The notes below the pieces were generated by a model. It saw only the letters and a program-made list of their open reading frames with translations. It did not search any database and had not been told where the DNA came from. Shown piece by piece: positions 4,346-5,291 of a DNA stretch of 5,291 nucleotides. How positions within the stretch are numbered: the stretch's first letter is position 1; each line of letters begins with the position of its first letter. Origin of the DNA: Nitrospirota bacterium (GTDB lineage: Bacteria; Nitrospirota; Thermodesulfovibrionia; Thermodesulfovibrionales; Magnetobacteriaceae); assembly GCA_015232165.1 (NCBI GenBank), contig JADGAE010000152.1, positions 1 to 5,291 of the forward strand, read 5' to 3'. The position numbers were made by a program, and so were the translations under genes.

Positions 4346-5291
4346 TTGTTTCTTGCTGTGGTGTTCTCCGTGCCGATAACGTATATGTCGTTGGGATTGT
4401 TCATGCCCCTGCGGTCTAAGGGGGCCGCTGTGGAGATATACATCCCCCGCGGGGCCACGTTTAAGCAGGCCATCGCCATACTATCACAGACATGGCCCGT
4501 GCGCAGCTTTACCGGCCCGTACCTGATTGGCCGCATCAAGGGTATAGACAAGCGCTTTAAACCAGGTTACTACATGCTCCACGACACAATAACCCCGCTG
4601 GAGGTACTTCGGAAACTCGGCAACGGAGATACCATAAAGACCAGGATCACGATCATACCCGGCTACAGCCTGCGTGAGATAAGGCCTGTCATGGCCGATG
4701 CCGGTTTTGTTGATTTTGATGACATGTGCAGCGATCATGGGTTCCTGGGACAGTTGCGTATAGATGCCCACTCATTGGAGGGGTATATGTTGCCTGAGAC
4801 CTACATCGTGGACAAGGGGACGCCGACAAGAGAGGTCATTGCCATGATGGTGCGTCTTCAGAGGGCGCGTTACCCGTCTGACTTTGCAGCAAAGGCAAAA
4901 GAACTTGGCCTGGACGAGCACCGGGTGCTGACCCTTGCCTCGATCATCGAAAAGGAGGCACAACTGGACTCCGAGCGCCCCATGATATCGGCCGTGTATC
5001 ACAACAGACTCGGACGCGGGATGCCCCTGCAGGCAGACCCAACCGCCATCTACGGCCTCAAGGGTTCCAGGGAAGGCGTCAGCGCCCCAGACCTGCGCGT
5101 CGATTCTCCATACAACACATACAAGATAGTGGGTCTACCCCCCGGCCCCATTGCCTCTGCATCGATAGCCTCCATCAGGGCAGCGCTAAATCCGTCCCGT
5201 CTGCCATACTTATACTTTGTGGCAAAGAAAGACGGTTCACACCACTTCTCCACAACGTACAGGGAACACAGGGAGGCCATACACAGATATC
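4346..5291 (+). CDS. mltG: Endolytic murein transglycosylase MltG (YceG family), 3' end cut by the window
   Basis: Inner-membrane enzyme that cleaves nascent peptidoglycan glycan strands and so helps set their length. Numbering from TTG 4346: a transmembrane segment (about 2-22), a LysM-like region from VEIYIPRGATF to LGNGDT, then the YceG catalytic domain. Family motifs are all present: EGYMLPETY (145-153), LASIIEKEA with E202 matching the catalytic glutamate of E. coli MltG (E218), GMPLQADPT (225-233), SPYNTY (254-259) and GLPPGPI (263-269), then YLYFVAKKDGSHHFS. At least 315 residues; only a short tail should be missing. The start is uncertain. The frame opens at 4298 after a TGA and contains no ATG before residue 14. 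TTG 4346 has AAAAGGG (4334-4340) ideally spaced; GTG 4358 is weaker. ATT 4331, overlapping the phosphatase TAA, would give a more natural KRVVLFLAVV N-terminus. Translation is probably coupled to the upstream gene. Confidence 0.95.
   Translation, partial: MFLAVVFSVPITYMSLGLFMPLRSKGAAVEIYIPRGATFKQAIAILSQTWPVRSFTGPYLIGRIKGIDKRFKPGYYMLHDTITPLEVLRKLGNGDTIKTRITIIPGYSLREIRPVMADAGFVDFDDMCSDHGFLGQLRIDAHSLEGYMLPETYIVDKGTPTREVIAMMVRLQRARYPSDFAAKAKELGLDEHRVLTLASIIEKEAQLDSERPMISAVYHNRLGRGMPLQADPTAIYGLKGSREGVSAPDLRVDSPYNTYKIVGLPPGPIASASIASIRAALNPSRLPYLYFVAKKDGSHHFSTTYREHREAIHRY

Overview
The window reads as ordinary bacterial chromosome: densely packed, mostly on the + strand, with moderate G+C. Codon choice leans heavily on ATA (Ile) and AGG (Arg). 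A zinc-ribbon L28, a short DUF721 protein, a Uma2-type protein and MltG are consistent with a Gram-negative, environmental, deep-branching lineage such as Nitrospirota or a deltaproteobacterial group. That placement is an inference from style and gene content, not a demonstrated identity.

Layout. Positions 1-201 are a non-coding, AT-rich leader. It holds a good sigma70-type promoter (139-167), a near-perfect Shine-Dalgarno and, further upstream, a small repeat/palindrome cluster (51-87). This promoter should drive rpmB (202-390, ribosomal protein L28), a DUF721/DciA-like gene (420-866) and a directly abutting secreted protein gene (867-2936). The secreted protein has a duplicated N-terminal module, a proline-rich linker, a beta-rich stretch and a C-terminal (beta/alpha)8 domain resembling clan GH-A glycoside hydrolases. 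After a 74-base gap comes an AT-richer Uma2-family (DUF820) PD-(D/E)XK nuclease-like gene (3011-3547).

Positions 3548-3792 are a non-coding stretch of about 245 bases packed with nested and mutually exclusive inverted repeats and two T-runs. At least one combination is a convincing intrinsic terminator (3628-3686). The stretch is bracketed by two near-identical extended -10-like motifs (3554-3563 and 3753-3762). The downstream motif is a plausible promoter for the last two genes: a membrane-anchored or secreted dual-specificity/tyrosine-phosphatase-like protein (3793-4335) and mltG (about 4346 to beyond the right edge), the endolytic murein transglycosylase. These two are so tightly packed that translation is probably coupled.

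Functionally, the left half pairs translation (L28) and replication (DUF721/DciA) genes with an exported carbohydrate-active-like enzyme. The right half pairs an exported phosphatase with a peptidoglycan-processing enzyme. No CRISPR array, tRNA, rRNA, transposase, toxin-antitoxin pair or obvious defence system is present. The most interesting items are the structured intergenic element at 3590-3709 and the architecture of the 689-residue secreted protein.
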